Below, one piece after another: positions 61,887 through 64,000 of a stretch of 64,000 bases of DNA. The stretch's first letter is position 1. Each line of letters begins with the position of its first letter. The DNA lies in contig NZ_JBFHFC010000001.1 of NCBI RefSeq assembly GCF_041583835.1, positions 62,001 to 126,000 on the forward strand, in the 5' to 3' direction. The position numbers and the translations under genes are program-made. The notes under the pieces are model-generated. The model was given only the letters and a program-made list of their open reading frames with translations. It ran no database searches and had not been told where the DNA came from. The DNA is from Thiomicrorhabdus sp041583835. Lineage in GTDB: Bacteria > Pseudomonadota > Gammaproteobacteria > Thiomicrospirales > Thiomicrospiraceae.

Positions 61887-62627
61887 ATGGCTAAAGTTAC
61901 AATGCGCCAAATGCTAGAAGCAGGTGTTCACTTCGGACACCAGACACGTTATTGGAACCCTAAAATGGGTGAGTACATCTTTGGTGCTCGCAACAAGATT
62001 CATATCGTTAACTTGGAAAAAACACTTCCGATGTTCAACGATGCATTGAACATGATCGGTGGCATCGCTGCAAACAAAGGTAGAGTATTGTTTGTTGGTA
62101 CTAAGCGCGCTGCGCGTGACATCGTTGCTGAAGAAGCGCAACGTTGTGGTATGCCATACGTTAACCACCGTTGGTTAGGTGGTATGTTGACAAACTTCAA
62201 AACCATCAAGCTATCTATCAAGCGTTTAAAAGAACTTGAAACTCAAGAGCAAGACGGTACTTTCGAGAAGATCACTAAGAGAGAAGCGCTTGAGCGTTCA
62301 CGTCAGAAAGAAAAACTAGAACTTTCTTTGGGCGGTATTAAAGATATGCGCGCTATGCCTGATGCGATTTTCGTAATCGATACCGGTAATGAATCTATTG
62401 CCATTCAGGAAGCTAGAAACCTAGGTATTCCAGTTATCGGTGTGGTTGATACAAACAACGATCCACGAGGAATCGATTACGTTATTCCAGGTAACGACGA
62501 TGCTATCCGTGCAATCAAGCTTTACTTATCAGCAGCTGCAGACGCTGTAATTGAAGGTAAAAACTCAATTACGACTGCTGTTGAAGGCGACGATTTCGTA
62601 GAAGCGGCTGAAAAAGCGGCTGAATAA
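61887..62627 (+). CDS. rpsB: 30S ribosomal protein S2
   Basis: 246 residues from the ATG at 61887, not the earlier in-frame codon at 61671, because TTGGAG is seven bases upstream and S2 begins MAKVTMRQMLEAGVHFGHQ. Core with NKIHIVNLEKT, FVGTKRAARD, NHRWLGGMLTNFKT and PVIGVVDTNNDPRG. Essential small-subunit protein. A terminator-like hairpin separates it from tsf. Confidence 0.98.
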   Translation: MAKVTMRQMLEAGVHFGHQTRYWNPKMGEYIFGARNKIHIVNLEKTLPMFNDALNMIGGIAANKGRVLFVGTKRAARDIVAEEAQRCGMPYVNHRWLGGMLTNFKTIKLSIKRLKELETQEQDGTFEKITKREALERSRQKEKLELSLGGIKDMRAMPDAIFVIDTGNESIAIQEARNLGIPVIGVVDTNNDPRGIDYVIPGNDDAIRAIKLYLSAAADAVIEGKNSITTAVEGDDFVEAAEKAAE

Positions 62628-62634
62628 TTTGAAC

Positions 62635-62659
62635 AGGCCTGGTAAACCCAGGCCTTTTT
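62635..62659 (+). terminator. hairpin terminator/attenuator between rpsB and tsf
   Basis: 8-bp perfect stem AGGCCTGG (62635-62642) / CCAGGCCT (62648-62655), loop TAAAC, then T5. As in E. coli it probably allows partial read-through so that S2 and EF-Ts levels differ. Confidence 0.85.
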
Positions 62660-62697
62660 AATGACAACGAATTCTATTTAGATAAGGGATTTATAAA

Positions 62698-63582
62698 ATG
62701 GCAATTACAGCTGGTATGGTTAAAGAACTGCGTGAAATGACTGGCGCAGGTATGATGGATTGTAAAAAAGCGTTAGCTGAAACTGACGGTGATATGGATG
62801 CAGCGATCGAATTCCTACGTAAGAAAGGAATGGCTGGTGCAGACAAGAAAGCCGGGCGCGTTGCTGCTGAAGGTGTTATCGCAATTGCAATCTCTGACGA
62901 CAAGAAAAAAGCGGTCATCACAGAAGTTAACTGTGAAACGGATTTCGTTGCTAAAGGTGACGAGTTTAAAGATTTCGCTAACGAAATCGCGCAAATTGCT
63001 TTGGCAAAAGGGACTACCGATATCGAAGCATTGATGGGTGAAACCATGGCTAACGGTAAAACAATCGATGAACGTCGTCGCGAACTAATCGCTAAAATCG
63101 GTGAAAACATGACTGTTCGTCGTGTTGAATTGGTTGAAACAAGCGGTCAGATCGGTCAGTACCAGCACGGTGAAAAGATCGGTGTTATCGTTGATATGAC
63201 CGGTGGTAACGAAGAACTTGCTCGTGACGTTGCTATGCACGTTGCTGCATTGAAACCAACTGCGGTTTCTGCTGATGACGTTGATCAAGAATTGGTTGAA
63301 AAAGAGCGTAAGTTCCAAATCGAACAAGCACAAGAAAGCGGTAAGCCAATGGAAATCATCGAGAAGATGATTGAAGGGCGTATGCGTAAATTCTTGCAAG
63401 ATATCACTTTGTTAGGTCAGCCTTTCGTTAAAGATTCTGACCAGACGGTTGAAAAACTACTTAAAGCAAATGATGCATCTGTAAGCGGCTTCATTCGTTT
63501 GGAAGTAGGTGAAGGTATTGAGATTGAAGAAACTAACTTTGCTGATGAAGTAGCTGCGGCTGCAAAAGCAGTAACTGGTTAA
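62698..63582 (+). CDS. tsf: elongation factor Ts
   Basis: 294 residues. N-terminal UBA-like domain (1-55; LREMTGAGMMDCKKAL), TDFVAKGDEF (80-ish) that contacts EF-Tu, two core repeats and the C-terminal dimerisation part. Nucleotide exchange factor of EF-Tu. Between rpsB and pyrH as in most bacteria. Confidence 0.97.
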   Translation: MAITAGMVKELREMTGAGMMDCKKALAETDGDMDAAIEFLRKKGMAGADKKAGRVAAEGVIAIAISDDKKKAVITEVNCETDFVAKGDEFKDFANEIAQIALAKGTTDIEALMGETMANGKTIDERRRELIAKIGENMTVRRVELVETSGQIGQYQHGEKIGVIVDMTGGNEELARDVAMHVAALKPTAVSADDVDQELVEKERKFQIEQAQESGKPMEIIEKMIEGRMRKFLQDITLLGQPFVKDSDQTVEKLLKANDASVSGFIRLEVGEGIEIEETNFADEVAAAAKAVTG

Positions 63583-63600
63583 TCAACCTTCTTTCTTAAG

Positions 63601-63653
63601 GCCATAGCGGGTTCTATTGGGTTAAATCCCAATAAGTCCGCTGTGGCTTTTTT
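63601..63653 (+). terminator. terminator of tsf
   Basis: Outer stem GCCATAGCGG (63601-63610) / CCGCTGTGGC (63638-63647), inner stem ATTGGG (63616-63621) / CCCAAT (63628-63633), then six T. Confidence 0.9.
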
Positions 63654-63746
63654 GTATGTAAAATTTTTTGTAAACGGTAACTTGATTCCATTAAAGTATC
63701 GCTTACAAAACGTTTTACGCTATCAACTCAGTAAGGAATATAGATC

Positions 63747-64000
63747 ATGGCATTAAAATACAAACGCATTCTTTTAAAATTTAGTGGTGAAGCACTGATG
63801 GGAAAAGGGGAGTTTGGTTTAGACGCAGACACTTTAAAGCAGGTAGTTGGAGAAGTGAAAGCATTGCGTGATCTAGGAGTTGAAGTCGGGATTGTCGTCG
63901 GTGGCGGTAACATCTTCCGCGGTGCTCAAATTCAAGGTGCCGGAATCCAGCGTACGACGGGCGACCATATGGGGATGATGGCGACCGTAATTAATGCGAT
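63747..64000 (+). CDS. pyrH: UMP kinase, 3' part missing (window ends)
   Basis: Only the first 84 or so codons are in the window; it runs off the end. TAAGGAA at 63731-63737 precedes the ATG. Reads MALKYKRILLKFSGEALMG, then VGIVVGGGNIFRG, the nucleotide-binding loops of bacterial PyrH. Makes UDP from UMP and ATP. Follows tsf and its terminator. Confidence 0.95.
   Translation, partial: MALKYKRILLKFSGEALMGKGEFGLDADTLKQVVGEVKALRDLGVEVGIVVGGGNIFRGAQIQGAGIQRTTGDHMGMMATVINA

Noticed and set aside
1..64000. Search for tRNA, rRNA, CRISPR, insertion sequences, prophage
   Set aside because: Nothing with the expected repeats, terminal inverted repeats, cloverleaf or transposase motifs was seen on either strand.

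Overview
This 64 kb window is an ordinary chromosomal segment from a Gram-negative gammaproteobacterium. Evidence is the conserved order map / rpsB-tsf-pyrH with glnD and dapD nearby, minCDE, LPS-type envelope proteins (TolC, outer-membrane beta barrel, lipoproteins) and gamma-type RimO, TrhP, NagZ and DapE. Gene content and moderate base composition remind me of the sulfur-oxidising Thiomicrospira / Hydrogenovibrio / Thiomicrorhabdus group, but that placement is inference. I see no rRNA, tRNA, insertion sequence, prophage or CRISPR array. Genes are packed densely on both strands.

Layout. 1-6.7 kb: a sorted surface protein with its own exosortase-family enzyme, minCDE, and a large lipoprotein. 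6.7-12.9 kb: FemAB-like protein, a ZIP-like membrane protein interrupted by two cyclic-nucleotide-binding-like domains, a small acidic protein, an AlkC-type repair protein, a pseudouridine synthase and a YcgN-type cysteine-cluster protein. 13-17.6 kb: CxxCH membrane protein, SlyD, HemJ, a cytosolic sialidase-fold protein, a rhodanese and a membrane-anchored unknown. 17.9-20.3 kb: rimB-rimK-aspartoacylase operon. 20.4-24.2 kb (minus strand): Bax-type hydrolase, then an operon of outer-membrane protein, FMN-binding protein, ApbE flavin transferase and four-helix membrane protein behind a Fur-box-like site. 24.5-31.7 kb: rimO, a diguanylate cyclase, deoxyinosine glycosylase, trhP-yfhL, a GST and an exported unknown. 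31.9-36.2 kb: cysM, CYTH protein, TolC, oligopeptide-binding lipoprotein.

36.3-40.3 kb: a DUF2202 ferritin-like exported protein preceded by a convincing c-di-GMP-I riboswitch, then the divergent three-gene AmmeMemoRadiSam set. 40.4-45.8 kb: a complete HlyD / double-ATPase / two-permease exporter. 46-51 kb: L,D-transpeptidase with two oligopeptide permeases, MOSC protein, NagZ and an MscS channel, a grouping that suggests cell-wall peptide turnover. 51-58 kb: MurB, an NSS transporter, a degenerate cNMP-fold protein, DapE/ArsC-like and divergent DapD, and a VOC protein. 58-64 kb: glnD, map, and divergent rpsB-tsf-pyrH, the last truncated by the window end.

The items most worth a second look are the c-di-GMP riboswitch in front of DUF2202 (with a GGEEF cyclase 10 kb away), the Fur-box flavin electron-transfer operon, the exosortase/substrate pair that lacks a PEP motif, the ZIP protein split by two sensor-like domains, and the AmmeMemoRadiSam locus. 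Functions are assigned by reading motifs by eye; no database search was run.
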